NCBI GenBank assembly: GCA_016787415.1
Contig: JAEUUT010000048.1
Span: 1 to 45,663, forward strand
From: Saprospiraceae bacterium
Lineage (GTDB): Bacteria; Bacteroidota; Bacteroidia; Chitinophagales; Saprospiraceae
DNA: 45,663 nt
Direction: 5' to 3'
The position numbers and the translations under genes are program-made. How positions within the stretch are numbered: the stretch's first letter is position 1; every line of letters begins with the position of its first letter. Under the pieces are notes generated by a model. It saw only the letters and a list, made by a program, of their open reading frames with translations, was not told where the DNA came from and did not search any database. Positions 8,466 through 14,460 of the stretch are shown one piece after another.

Positions 8466-8893
8466 TGTCTGCTGATAATTTCTACTGGTACGCCAGCATC
8501 CTTATCTTCATTCCCTGGTTCCTGATCATTCTCGCGCCCAACGGTCGCTATACAGAATTTGTGGCATTTGCTGCAGCGATAATCCTGTTGGTGGCGGCGG
8601 CGGTGTTTACCTTTCTGTATTTGACCGGCCCCGAGGTAGAAGGCGGTTTTTTCTCACTGGAAGGTTTTAAAAACCTGTTTAGAAGCAAGGAAATGCTGCT
8701 CACCGGATGGCTCAATTATTTGTCGTTTTGCCTGTTGGTAGGCCTCTGGCAGTCGCACGATGCCCGCAATTTGCAGATCGGGCATATTTTTGTGATACCA
8801 GGTTTGCTGCTGACCATGCTCACAGGGCCTTCGGGTTTGCTGGTTTATTTGCTGGTTCGCTTTTTCAAAACCAGAAAGTGGGACATCCGTTGA
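8465..8893 (+). CDS. ABA4-like (DUF4281) membrane protein
   Basis: A 142-aa integral membrane protein with four predicted transmembrane segments (about residues 7-25, 31-53, 79-97, 108-130). The signature FFSLEGFKNLFRSKEMLLTG, then WLNYLSFCLLVGLW, followed by IFVIPGLLLTMLTGPSGLL, matches the ABA4-like family, whose plant member is needed for neoxanthin formation; bacterial members are of unknown function, possibly carotenoid related. No carotenoid gene is nearby. It starts one base after the methyltransferase stop, so it is the last gene of the trxA run. Confidence 0.8.
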   Translation: MSADNFYWYASILIFIPWFLIILAPNGRYTEFVAFAAAIILLVAAAVFTFLYLTGPEVEGGFFSLEGFKNLFRSKEMLLTGWLNYLSFCLLVGLWQSHDARNLQIGHIFVIPGLLLTMLTGPSGLLVYLLVRFFKTRKWDIR

Positions 8894-8902
8894 GCAAGCC
8901 AT

Positions 8903-9553
8903 TTATTCGCCCGTAACAAAAAACTGTAAGTAATACTCATGGCAGCGATCACTATCCGTATGATAAGGCCCTATGAGGATATGATCGCCATTGACGTAGT
9001 TTTTCAGATTTACCCTGACCTCAATACGTTCATCGCCATAACGCAGCCAATGATGCCCTGTTGAGGCAAACGGATTGTCTTGATGCGGGTTGCCAAGGTT
9101 GAAATTTACCGTGAAATAATACGCCCCATTCAGCACCATTTGCCGGTCGACCGAGTAGGTCATCAGCCGATTGATATTGTTGGCCTTTGGATAACGTGTA
9201 CCCAGCCCCTCTCCGCCGCCGTACTCCTCCCATGAATATGGGGCATAATTATCACAAACGAGGGTGTGTTCGCCCGAACGCCAGTAAATATTGCTGCCTC
9301 TATTACTGGCAATAGGATTACCATTTTGGTCAGTCACCACTCCAAGCACCAAGCCGGCTACTTTTTCATGGTGGCAATTTTCAGGCCTTCCACATTCACC
9401 CATAAATATTCCGCTCAACTCAATGTTCAGTTGGTAAGGGTCTTGTGGCGATTCAACGAGCAGTTTTTGCAGGTTCGTTTTGCAGGTATCCACAGGCGGG
9501 GTTAAGTACCGGCTTTGCAGGGCAAAAGCCAGAAGAGCGAATACTGTACTCAT
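8903..9553 (-). CDS. Hypothetical secreted protein
   Basis: A 216-aa protein I do not recognise. The N-terminus MSTVFALLAFALQSRYL is a short signal-like segment. The rest is rich in aromatic residues, N and G, with four cysteines in the first half (TCKTN, GECGRPENCHH, LVCDN) that could pair in the periplasm. The C-terminal part (HHWLRYGDERIEVRVNLKNY, then ILIGPYHTDSDRCHEYYLQF) looks like a small beta-sandwich. It converges on the ABA4-like gene with a 9-base gap and faces the 340-base spacer upstream. Confidence 0.55.
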   Translation of the reverse strand: MSTVFALLAFALQSRYLTPPVDTCKTNLQKLLVESPQDPYQLNIELSGIFMGECGRPENCHHEKVAGLVLGVVTDQNGNPIASNRGSNIYWRSGEHTLVCDNYAPYSWEEYGGGEGLGTRYPKANNINRLMTYSVDRQMVLNGAYYFTVNFNLGNPHQDNPFASTGHHWLRYGDERIEVRVNLKNYVNGDHILIGPYHTDSDRCHEYYLQFFVTGE

Positions 9554-9893
9554 GATAATAAGGGTTTTAAAACAGGTTTGTGAATACTACACAGTATACT
9601 GAATGGAAATTTTGTCACATGATCAATCGTGACAATTTGCAGGAGCAAAAGTGAGGGGATGTTTTTTGCCCAACAATCCCATGAAAATGGGATGATGCGT
9701 GTGTTCGCATACAAAGTATTCGGAGCAGGCAACCATTCAAAGCGGAAAGACGCCAATCCTGCTGGATGCAGGGATTGGCCGTTTGCATGATTTGTTTATT
9801 CAATGTTAAAATTCAAAATATTAACCGTTGATAAGCAATATACTACCGCTGCCTGTTGTTTAAATACCGATTTTAACCTTATAAATTTTTTAA
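9554..9893. other. Intergenic spacer with two hairpins
   Basis: A 340-base divergent spacer. It contains an interrupted dyad TTGTCAC-N10-GTGACAA (9612-9618/9629-9635), which could be a regulator half-site pair for the minus-strand gene. It also has a GCCAATCC/GGATTGGC hairpin (9752-9779) that resembles a terminator without a strong T run. The last 100 bases are AT-rich. No convincing gene or TAnnTTTG box was found. Confidence 0.5.
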
Positions 9894-9908
9894 ATGCCTT
9901 TCAGGCCT

Positions 9909-10145
9909 ATGGAAGAAACCTACACATATGATGCGCTGGTACAGTATCTCTACCACGAACTTTCGGCACAAGAAGTTGTCGAAATGACCGGTTCTTTGGA
10001 AGAGGATATTGAAATGCTGGCAGTTTTTCAAAGCCTGGCCACAGCCAAAGCAGAGTTTCCGAAAGTGCAATTCATGCCCTCTTCCGGAACGATCAACAAC
10101 ATCCTGCGGCACAGCGCCCAGTCTATGCTGGAAGTGCAATCCTGA
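9909..10145 (+). CDS. Small conserved Bacteroidota protein, unknown function
   Basis: A 78-aa acidic, helical cytoplasmic protein (MEETYTYDALVQYLYHEL, then SAQEVVEMTGSLEEDIEML). The pattern 'YTY-DALVQYLYHELSAQE' and a C-terminal INNILRHSAQ resembles short anti-sigma-factor-like proteins common in Bacteroidota, but there is no zinc-finger HxxxCxxC. An upstream ATG at 9894 would add five residues; ATG 9909 is chosen by resemblance to homologues I recall. It is monocistronic, closed by the hairpin at 10166-10206. Confidence 0.6.
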   Translation: MEETYTYDALVQYLYHELSAQEVVEMTGSLEEDIEMLAVFQSLATAKAEFPKVQFMPSSGTINNILRHSAQSMLEVQS

Positions 10146-10165
10146 TTGTTTGTTTCCGGCAATGA

Positions 10166-10206
10166 AAACATGAGTCGCTCCTCAATAGGGGCGGCTCATG
10201 TTGTTT
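10166..10206 (+). terminator. Hairpin terminator with AACATGAG arms
   Basis: AACATGAGTCGCTCC pairs with GGGGCGGCTCATGTT (two G-U pairs in RNA), followed by GTTTT. It lies just downstream of the small gene. The outer stem is the same as that of the hairpin at 25016-25070. Confidence 0.75.
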
Positions 10207-10323
10207 TATGGCAATTGCTTTACAAAAAGGCGGGTTTCAGTGATGCTTGTTTCAACCTTTTGCCGGCATGAACGTCCAAGTGCTTTGTGATTCATCTATC
10301 TTTTCGTTACCAAATCCATCGAT

Positions 10324-11196
10324 ATGAACACCCACCTTGCACTTTCTATTTTTTTGTTGTTGCTTTTTTGGGTCATTTTGCCCGGTAATAAAAACGGCCG
10401 CGCCTCTCAGGCAGGCAAAGGCAACACCGGCGCCCCAGGCGATCAAACCCTGAACGGTATGCCTTACACGTGTGTCGACTGTCATGATGATGGCGCATTT
10501 AACCCTTTTGTAGCCATTCATGTGGTCGATTCGAGCAATACGCCTGTGAGTCAGTACGTCCCCGGCCGCCAGTATATTGCCCGCGTCACCGTCAACCCCT
10601 CGGCCGGGCAAACGCCCGCCGGTTATGGCTTTCAGATGATTGCCCTGCGCGACAATGGAAATGTGGATCTCGACGGTTTTACCGACGTCAATCCAAACAA
10701 CTACAAACTCGTGACGATCAGCAATGGCCGTACCTATGCTGAACACCCCACCATGTCGACTTCCGACACCTTTAATGTGCGCTGGACCGCTCCGACAGCG
10801 GGTACCGGCAGTGTTACTTTTTATGCTGCTGGCAACGCCGTAAATGGCAACAACAACAGCGATGGCGACGGCGCCGATTATACGTCCCTGCAATTGTTCG
10901 AAACCGGTACTCTTTCAGATTTACAACCTTTCTCTGGTAATTCTCTCCGATTGAAGGCATTTCCCAATCCCTGTGATCGGGAAATAAATGTGTCCGCTAC
11001 ACTCCCATTTTCGGGAAATTTATTGCTCAAAGTATACGACCTTTCCGGTAATCTGATTTGGTCGGAATCGGCGCTAAACCTGGCCCCGGGAGCAATCGCA
11101 CGTCAGATACCGACAGAAAAATGGCCAGCTGGGACCTATTTCCTACAACTTGGGGGCAATGAAATTGATCAGACTGTTAAAATTCTAAAACTTTAA
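10324..11196 (+). CDS. Secreted protein with CxxCH (choice-of-anchor V-like) domain and T9SS type A sorting signal
   Basis: A 290-aa exported protein: signal segment MNTHLALSIFLLLLFWVILP, then a domain with NTGAPGDQ followed by YTCVDCHDDG, the GAP...CxxCH pattern of 'choice-of-anchor V' proteins, and a Reeler-like beta-sandwich (YVPGRQYIARVTV, GYGFQMIALRDNG). The last 75 residues are a type A T9SS signal (FPNPCDREINVSATL, VYDLSGNLIW, WPAGTYFLQL and KILKL). The CVDCH motif could bind a c-type haem or a metal. It is likely a surface or secreted protein exported by the SprA machinery. The start is ATG 10324 after TCGAT. Confidence 0.82.
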   Translation: MNTHLALSIFLLLLFWVILPGNKNGRASQAGKGNTGAPGDQTLNGMPYTCVDCHDDGAFNPFVAIHVVDSSNTPVSQYVPGRQYIARVTVNPSAGQTPAGYGFQMIALRDNGNVDLDGFTDVNPNNYKLVTISNGRTYAEHPTMSTSDTFNVRWTAPTAGTGSVTFYAAGNAVNGNNNSDGDGADYTSLQLFETGTLSDLQPFSGNSLRLKAFPNPCDREINVSATLPFSGNLLLKVYDLSGNLIWSESALNLAPGAIARQIPTEKWPAGTYFLQLGGNEIDQTVKILKL

Positions 11197-11229
11197 CAGT
11201 CAGTCTCTTACACGGAGTAGAAACGGCAT

Positions 11230-11237
11230 TAACTTTG
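11230..11237 (+). promoter_or_regulatory. -7 promoter box upstream of DUF4783 gene
   Basis: TAACTTTG fits TAnnTTTG. It implies a leader of about 95 bases before ATG 11339; the leader contains a small hairpin GTTCG-GTTTAA-CGAAC near 11303-11318. Confidence 0.5.
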
Positions 11238-11338
11238 TATTGACACTATAAAGTCGATATTGACAGTTACAATGTTTAAGACCGACGTATAAATGTCAAA
11301 CGTTCGGTTTAACGAACATCAAATCAACTACTGACGCA

Positions 11339-11728
11339 ATGAAAAATCTGCTTTTCTTATTGCTTTTCACTCCGGCTATTGCATTTGCCAACCAAGGTAA
11401 CCCGAGCCTCGACGCTATTTCCATAGCACTGGGCGCAGGCGACGCGGAAGGGCTTTCCAAATATTTTGCTGACAACGTTGAAATCTCCATCCAAGACAAG
11501 GAGCAAACGTACAACAAGACAAAAGCGACGGAAGTGATCCGCAATTTTTTCGGATCCAACCAACCCAAATCGTTCACCCAGGTGCACAAGGGTACCAGCC
11601 GCGAAAACAGCGACCAGTACTGTATCGGTAACCTGACCGGCACAGCTGGCAACTACCGTGTTTACCTTTACCTCAAAGTAAGCGGCAGCACGGTGAGCAT
11701 CCAGGAAATTCGTTTCGACAAAGAATAA
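11339..11728 (+). CDS. DUF4783 (NTF2-like) secreted protein
   Basis: A 129-aa protein with signal peptide MKNLLFLLLFTPAIAFA and an NTF2-like fold of the DUF4783 family: AISIALGAGDAEGLSKYFAD, VEISIQDKEQTYNKTKATEV, IRNFFGSNQPKSFTQVHKG, and the final strand YRVYLYLKVSG with IQEIRFDKE. The family is almost confined to Bacteroidota and has no known function. It has its own promoter and is closed by the hairpin at 11744-11776. Confidence 0.88.
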   Translation: MKNLLFLLLFTPAIAFANQGNPSLDAISIALGAGDAEGLSKYFADNVEISIQDKEQTYNKTKATEVIRNFFGSNQPKSFTQVHKGTSRENSDQYCIGNLTGTAGNYRVYLYLKVSGSTVSIQEIRFDKE

Positions 11729-11743
11729 ATTTAGTTTTTTTAG

Positions 11744-11776
11744 TTGATGGCTGCGGCGCTTGGTGCCGCAGCCATT
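11744..11776 (+). terminator. Hairpin terminator of DUF4783 gene
   Basis: ATGGCTGCGGC pairs perfectly with GCCGCAGCCAT around a 7-base loop, followed by TTTTT. It lies 15 bases past the stop codon. Confidence 0.85.
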
Positions 11777-11817
11777 TTTCATTTCCGGATATTGGCGGCA
11801 TTTTTGCAAAAACTGTA

Positions 11818-11825
11818 TACCTTTG
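11818..11825 (+). promoter_or_regulatory. -7 promoter box of the bTHX gene
   Basis: TACCTTTG fits TAnnTTTG and is followed by about 45 bases to the ATG at 11872. A TTG at 11792-11794 is 23 bases upstream, slightly far for a -33 element. Confidence 0.55.
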
Positions 11826-11871
11826 GCGCTCTTTATCCATATTTTTCAACGCAATCAAAATCTCCATCCAC

Positions 11872-11994
11872 ATGGGCAGAGGTGACGCAAGAACCAAAAA
11901 GGGCAAAATTTCCCGCGGTTCACACGGTAAAAGCCGTCCGAAACTGGAAAAAATCAAAACGGTCCTGAAAAAACAGGCTGCCGCAGCCAACTGA
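11872..11994 (+). CDS. 30S ribosomal protein bTHX
   Basis: A 40-aa, strongly basic peptide starting MGRGDARTKKGKISRGSHGK and continuing SRPKLEK, which matches the small-subunit protein THX family (MGKGD-x-KT-x-xGKI-x-xG-x-xGxxR). In Thermus it sits in the head of the 30S subunit and stabilises rRNA; Bacteroidota carry a longer form like this one. The tail (VLKKQAAAAN) is a lineage extension. It is below common ORF size cut-offs and easily missed. It has its own promoter (11818-11825) and a strong terminator (12015-12059), so it is monocistronic. Confidence 0.92.
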   Translation: MGRGDARTKKGKISRGSHGKSRPKLEKIKTVLKKQAAAAN

Positions 11995-12014
11995 TTTTCA
12001 GACAAATTCGTTCT

Positions 12015-12059
12015 AAAAGCCTTGCAAGTGTCTTTACATGACCGGCAAGGCTTTTTTTT
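12015..12059 (+). terminator. Intrinsic terminator of bTHX
   Basis: AAAGCCTTGC pairs with GCAAGGCTTT around a 19-base loop, and eight Ts follow. Confidence 0.85.
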
Positions 12060-12083
12060 AAATAAAACCGAAAAAATACGACT

Positions 12084-12503
12084 ATGAAAAAATTCCTTCT
12101 CCTGTTGGTTCTTTTCACCGCAGCCCAACTTCAGGCACAATCCTATTTCGGCACCTGGCGCACCAAAGACGACGAAACCGGCGAAGCCAAAAGCCATATC
12201 CTGATTTATGAAGGCGGCGGAAAAGTATACGGAAAAATTGAAAAACTCCTCCGCAACAATGCCCCTACCCACTGCGACAAATGCCCCGGCGAACGCAAGG
12301 ATCAGCCACTTGTAGGTATGATTCTTTTGGTCAACATGGTTCAAAAAGATGGTATGCTGCAATCGGGCGACATCCTCGATCCCGAAAAAGGCAAGTGGTA
12401 CAGTTGCAAAATGTGGCTGAAAGACGGCGACCCGAATACTCTGGTGGTACGCGGGTACCTGGGGCCATTTTACCGCACGCAATACTGGACACGGGTGAAG
12501 TAA
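12084..12503 (+). CDS. DUF2147 secreted protein
   Basis: A 139-aa protein with signal peptide MKKFLLLLVLFTAAQLQAQ. The mature part fits DUF2147: GTWRTKDDETGEAKSHILIY, VYGKIEKLL, HCDKCPGERKDQPLVGMILL, GDILDPEKGKWYSCKMWL and LVVRGYLGPFYRTQYWTRV. The family folds as a lipocalin-like beta-barrel; its ligand is unknown. The CDKCPG pair of cysteines is usual in Bacteroidota members. It is convergent with the decayed ATPase gene and shares a hairpin with it. Confidence 0.9.
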   Translation: MKKFLLLLVLFTAAQLQAQSYFGTWRTKDDETGEAKSHILIYEGGGKVYGKIEKLLRNNAPTHCDKCPGERKDQPLVGMILLVNMVQKDGMLQSGDILDPEKGKWYSCKMWLKDGDPNTLVVRGYLGPFYRTQYWTRVK

Positions 12504-12505
12504 AA

Positions 12506-12527
12506 GGCTAGGGTTATTCCCCTAGCC
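12506..12527. terminator. Bidirectional hairpin between DUF2147 and ATPase remnant
   Basis: GGCTAGGG-TTATT-CCCCTAGCC lies three bases after the DUF2147 stop. The stop codon of the convergent ATPase remnant (12514-12516) is in its loop. T-tracts are weak on both sides. Confidence 0.55.
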
Positions 12528-13202
12528 ATTCATAATAATTGTCGCGATGAATAACCTGTAATTCGTGTGCCGGGTAAGCCTGTGTAAAAGTTTTAGAAAA
12601 CGTGGGTTTCGATTTCGAGGCCCACTTCATTTCATAAGCCCACATCTTTCCGTCTCGTTCTTCAATGTAGTCGATTTCCTGCTGATCCTGTGTGCGCCAA
12701 AAAAATGTATTGGCCTGTATACCTCGATAGTGCAACGCTTTTTTACGCTCGCTAATGAGCCAGTTTTCCCACAGGGCGTCTACATCCTGCCGTAATTCCA
12801 AGGGTTGAAATTGTGCAATGATGGCATTTCGCATACCATTATCGTAAAAGTAAATCTTTCGTTTGCGCTTCAGTTCCTTGCGCAAATTGCGGCTCAGCGG
12901 AGGCAACCTGAAAATTATAAATGTTTGCTCCAGTAAGTTGATGTAGTTCTCTACGGTTTGGTTATCCAGATCAACGATTTGCCCCAATTCATGGTACGAC
13001 ACCTCGCTTCCCACCTGGAACGCCAATGCCTGCAATAATCGAGTTAGTTTTTCAGGCTTTTGGATGCGTTCCCACATTAAAATATCTTTATACAAAAAAC
13101 TATCCATCAACTGGGCCAATATCTCCTGCTCCCCATCAATATAATAGCCTTTCCACCGTTGAGCCTGCTTTGTATACGTTCTTCAAGAATACGTTTTATC
13201 AT
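12514..13202 (-). pseudogene. Decayed AAA_14/DUF4143 ATPase (internal deletion removing the P-loop)
   Basis: The C-terminal half is intact: LAQLMDSFLYKDILMWERIQ, a winged-helix region (SYHELGQIVDLDNQTVENYI), LPPLSRNLRKELKRKRKIYF, and a nuclease-like DUF4143 end (QEIDYIEERDG, AYEMKW, i.e. D...ExK). Family members begin with a sensor/AAA domain (typically MIKR...GKAIII-G-RQVGKTT). Here ATG 13202 starts exactly such an N-terminus, MIKRILEERIQSRLNGGKAI, followed by ILMGSRR, but it then shifts frame and meets a stop at 13109. The Walker A, Walker B and about 170 residues are missing. The C-terminal frame is open from about 13185 only without an ATG. This is a remnant of an accessory ATPase. Confidence 0.82.
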
Positions 13203-13204
13203 GA

Positions 13205-13258
13205 TTTTGCGATTGCATTCGCAAAAATAACGTTATTTTTGCGAATGCAATCGCAAAA
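13205..13258. repeat. 54-bp perfect palindrome ahead of the ATPase remnant
   Basis: Bases 13205-13231 and 13232-13258 are exact reverse complements with no spacer. Each arm holds a 22-bp near-palindrome TTTTGCGA-N6-TCGCAAAA, so there are two operator-like sites in inverted order. It begins three bases upstream of the ATPase ATG (13202), a natural place for an operator or a leader hairpin. Confidence 0.92.
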
Positions 13259-13379
13259 ATCTGACAAAGATGTGCCTATAGCATATTGAACACCTTATTA
13301 CAAGTAGCAGGTTACAGCCTTTAAACTTTCAATCTCTATTTTTTTTGCACTACTACTTGCACAGGTCAAGCATTCCTAT

Positions 13380-13387
13380 TAATTTTG
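13380..13387 (+). promoter_or_regulatory. Promoter of tRNA-Gln
   Basis: TAATTTTG (-7, TAnnTTTG) with TTG at 13357-13359, a 20-base spacer, and the tRNA beginning 19 bases downstream. This is the best-spaced promoter in the window. Confidence 0.75.
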
Positions 13388-13405
13388 CCCCGCTTTAAAA
13401 GCGAT

Positions 13406-13476
13406 TGGGTCATGGTGTAATGGTAACACAGCAGATTTTGGTTCTGTTATTCAGGGTTCGAGTCCTTGTGACCCAA
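13406..13476 (+). tRNA. tRNA-Gln (UUG)
   Basis: A 71-nt cloverleaf: acceptor TGGGTCA pairs with TGACCCA, D arm with TAATGGTAA, anticodon arm GCAGA-TTTTGGT-TCTGT giving anticodon TTG, and T arm with GGTTCGAGTCC. CCA is not encoded. The first base being T (pairing A) is normal for tRNA-Gln. It is followed immediately by a terminator. Confidence 0.96.
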
Positions 13477-13481
13477 CAGAA

Positions 13482-13507
13482 AGCCTTCCTTCGGGGAGGC
13501 TTTTTTT
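13482..13507 (+). terminator. Terminator of tRNA-Gln
   Basis: AGCCTTCC-TTCG-GGGAGGCT stem (one G-U pair) with a UUCG loop, followed by seven Ts. Confidence 0.9.
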
Positions 13508-13512
13508 GTTTA

Positions 13513-13661
13513 GAGGTGAGAAGTGGGAGGTGAGAAGTGGGAGGTGAGAAGTGAGAGGGCGTAGCATACACCTGATTACTCTTGGTATCCTGTAAAAGAT
13601 TGCCAGGAGTAATCAGGTGTATGCTACGCCCTCTCACTTCTCGCCTCCCACTTCTCACCTC
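13513..13661. repeat. Heptamer-armed inverted repeat, copy 2
   Basis: Left arm: six heptamers alternating GAGGTGA and GAAGTGG/A (13513-13554), then GAGGGC. Right arm: four complementary heptamers (13634-13661), one base different. The 69-bp core (13560-13628) begins CGTAGCATACACCTG and is homologous to the core of copy 1; position 7 is A here and G in copy 1, and the paired base changes with it (T versus C). It sits between the tRNA-Gln terminator and the stop codon of the peroxiredoxin gene (13665), three bases away. Confidence 0.9.
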
Positions 13662-13664
13662 TTT

Positions 13665-14285
13665 CTAGTTCGGGCAAATTTTCTTCGTAGGAAAGTGCGC
13701 CGCCTTGGGCTTGTACGTCATATCCACTGCATCGGACTGTTCTACAATATCGATCGAACGCAGAGCAGTGTCTGCAGTTTCGACTTCTTTGCCTTGCAGG
13801 CGCTCCAGTTCGCGCTCGATGTCGAGCAAAGCGCTTTCAATATTGGGCAAAGGTCGGTGGATAATGTAACGAATTACGCCCTGGGGGTCGATAATCACAG
13901 CCAGTCGGTCGCAACCAGGCTGTGGCCGGCGGCCAGAAGCCAGGCCATACATACGTGCGATGCGAAAATCGAGGTCTTCCAGCACCGGCGCTTTCAGGTA
14001 AATGCCTATAAAACGCCGGGCCTTGTTCGACCAGTCGTTTTGCGAGATCGGTTCGTTGGAAAGGCCCAGGACTTTGGTATTCCGCTCGTGCAGCCAACGC
14101 TCTTTCATACCCAGAAAAGCAGAAAACATCGTCCAGGTAGACGTGAAATTGGCCGGGTGTGCAAAAAACACACACCAGCACCCGGCACTGTACGCCGGAA
14201 ACTGAATCATACCCTTGTCCGTCGAAAATTCAAATGCCGGAGCCGGGTCGCCTACCTGTGGAAGATTTGGGTATGTATCTGACAT
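13665..14285 (-). CDS. Peroxiredoxin-like protein lacking the peroxidatic cysteine
   Basis: A 206-aa protein with the Prx6-type layout: VGDPAPAFEFSTDKG at the N-terminus, the active-site helix at 42-55, then SNEPISQNDWSNKA, APVLEDLDFRIARMYG and the C-terminal Prx domain (LAVIIDPQGVIRYIIHRPLP). Canonical peroxiredoxins have PxxxTxxC here; this one reads PANFTSTW, so Trp51 replaces the catalytic Cys. C36 and C38 (GCWC) lie nearby. Peroxidase activity is therefore doubtful; a chaperone or binding role is possible. ATG 14285 is chosen because the -7 box (14311-14318) lies upstream of it; the 14321 alternative would overlap the promoter. Confidence 0.82.
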   Translation of the reverse strand: MSDTYPNLPQVGDPAPAFEFSTDKGMIQFPAYSAGCWCVFFAHPANFTSTWTMFSAFLGMKERWLHERNTKVLGLSNEPISQNDWSNKARRFIGIYLKAPVLEDLDFRIARMYGLASGRRPQPGCDRLAVIIDPQGVIRYIIHRPLPNIESALLDIERELERLQGKEVETADTALRSIDIVEQSDAVDMTYKPKAAHFPTKKICPN

Positions 14286-14310
14286 GATATGCACGCTGAA
14301 TAAGCGTTGC

Positions 14311-14318
14311 CAAAAGTA
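14311..14318 (-). promoter_or_regulatory. -7 promoter box of the peroxiredoxin-like gene
   Basis: Minus-strand TACTTTTG (TAnnTTTG) 25 bases upstream of ATG 14285. The nearest minus-strand TTG is 23 bases further, a little distant. Confidence 0.5.
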
Positions 14319-14424
14319 CATGGTTTACACCACACTTGCTGCAATATTTGGCCTTGCGTCGGTTTTTAACACCAAAACGCAGCAATCACTGCCACTGAAG
14401 CCTGCTACGCTTCGCAGAATCCAC

Positions 14425-14432
14425 TACTTTTG
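14425..14432 (+). promoter_or_regulatory. -7 promoter box of beta-mannosidase gene
   Basis: TACTTTTG fits TAnnTTTG, 28 bases upstream of ATG 14461. No clear -33 element. Confidence 0.5.
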
Positions 14433-14460
14433 CCCGTTTTCAATCCGATAATTGCCATTC

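Noticed and set aside
11673..12482. 269-aa minus-strand open frame
   Set aside because: Runs through two terminators, the bTHX gene and DUF2147, all with clear plus-strand evidence.
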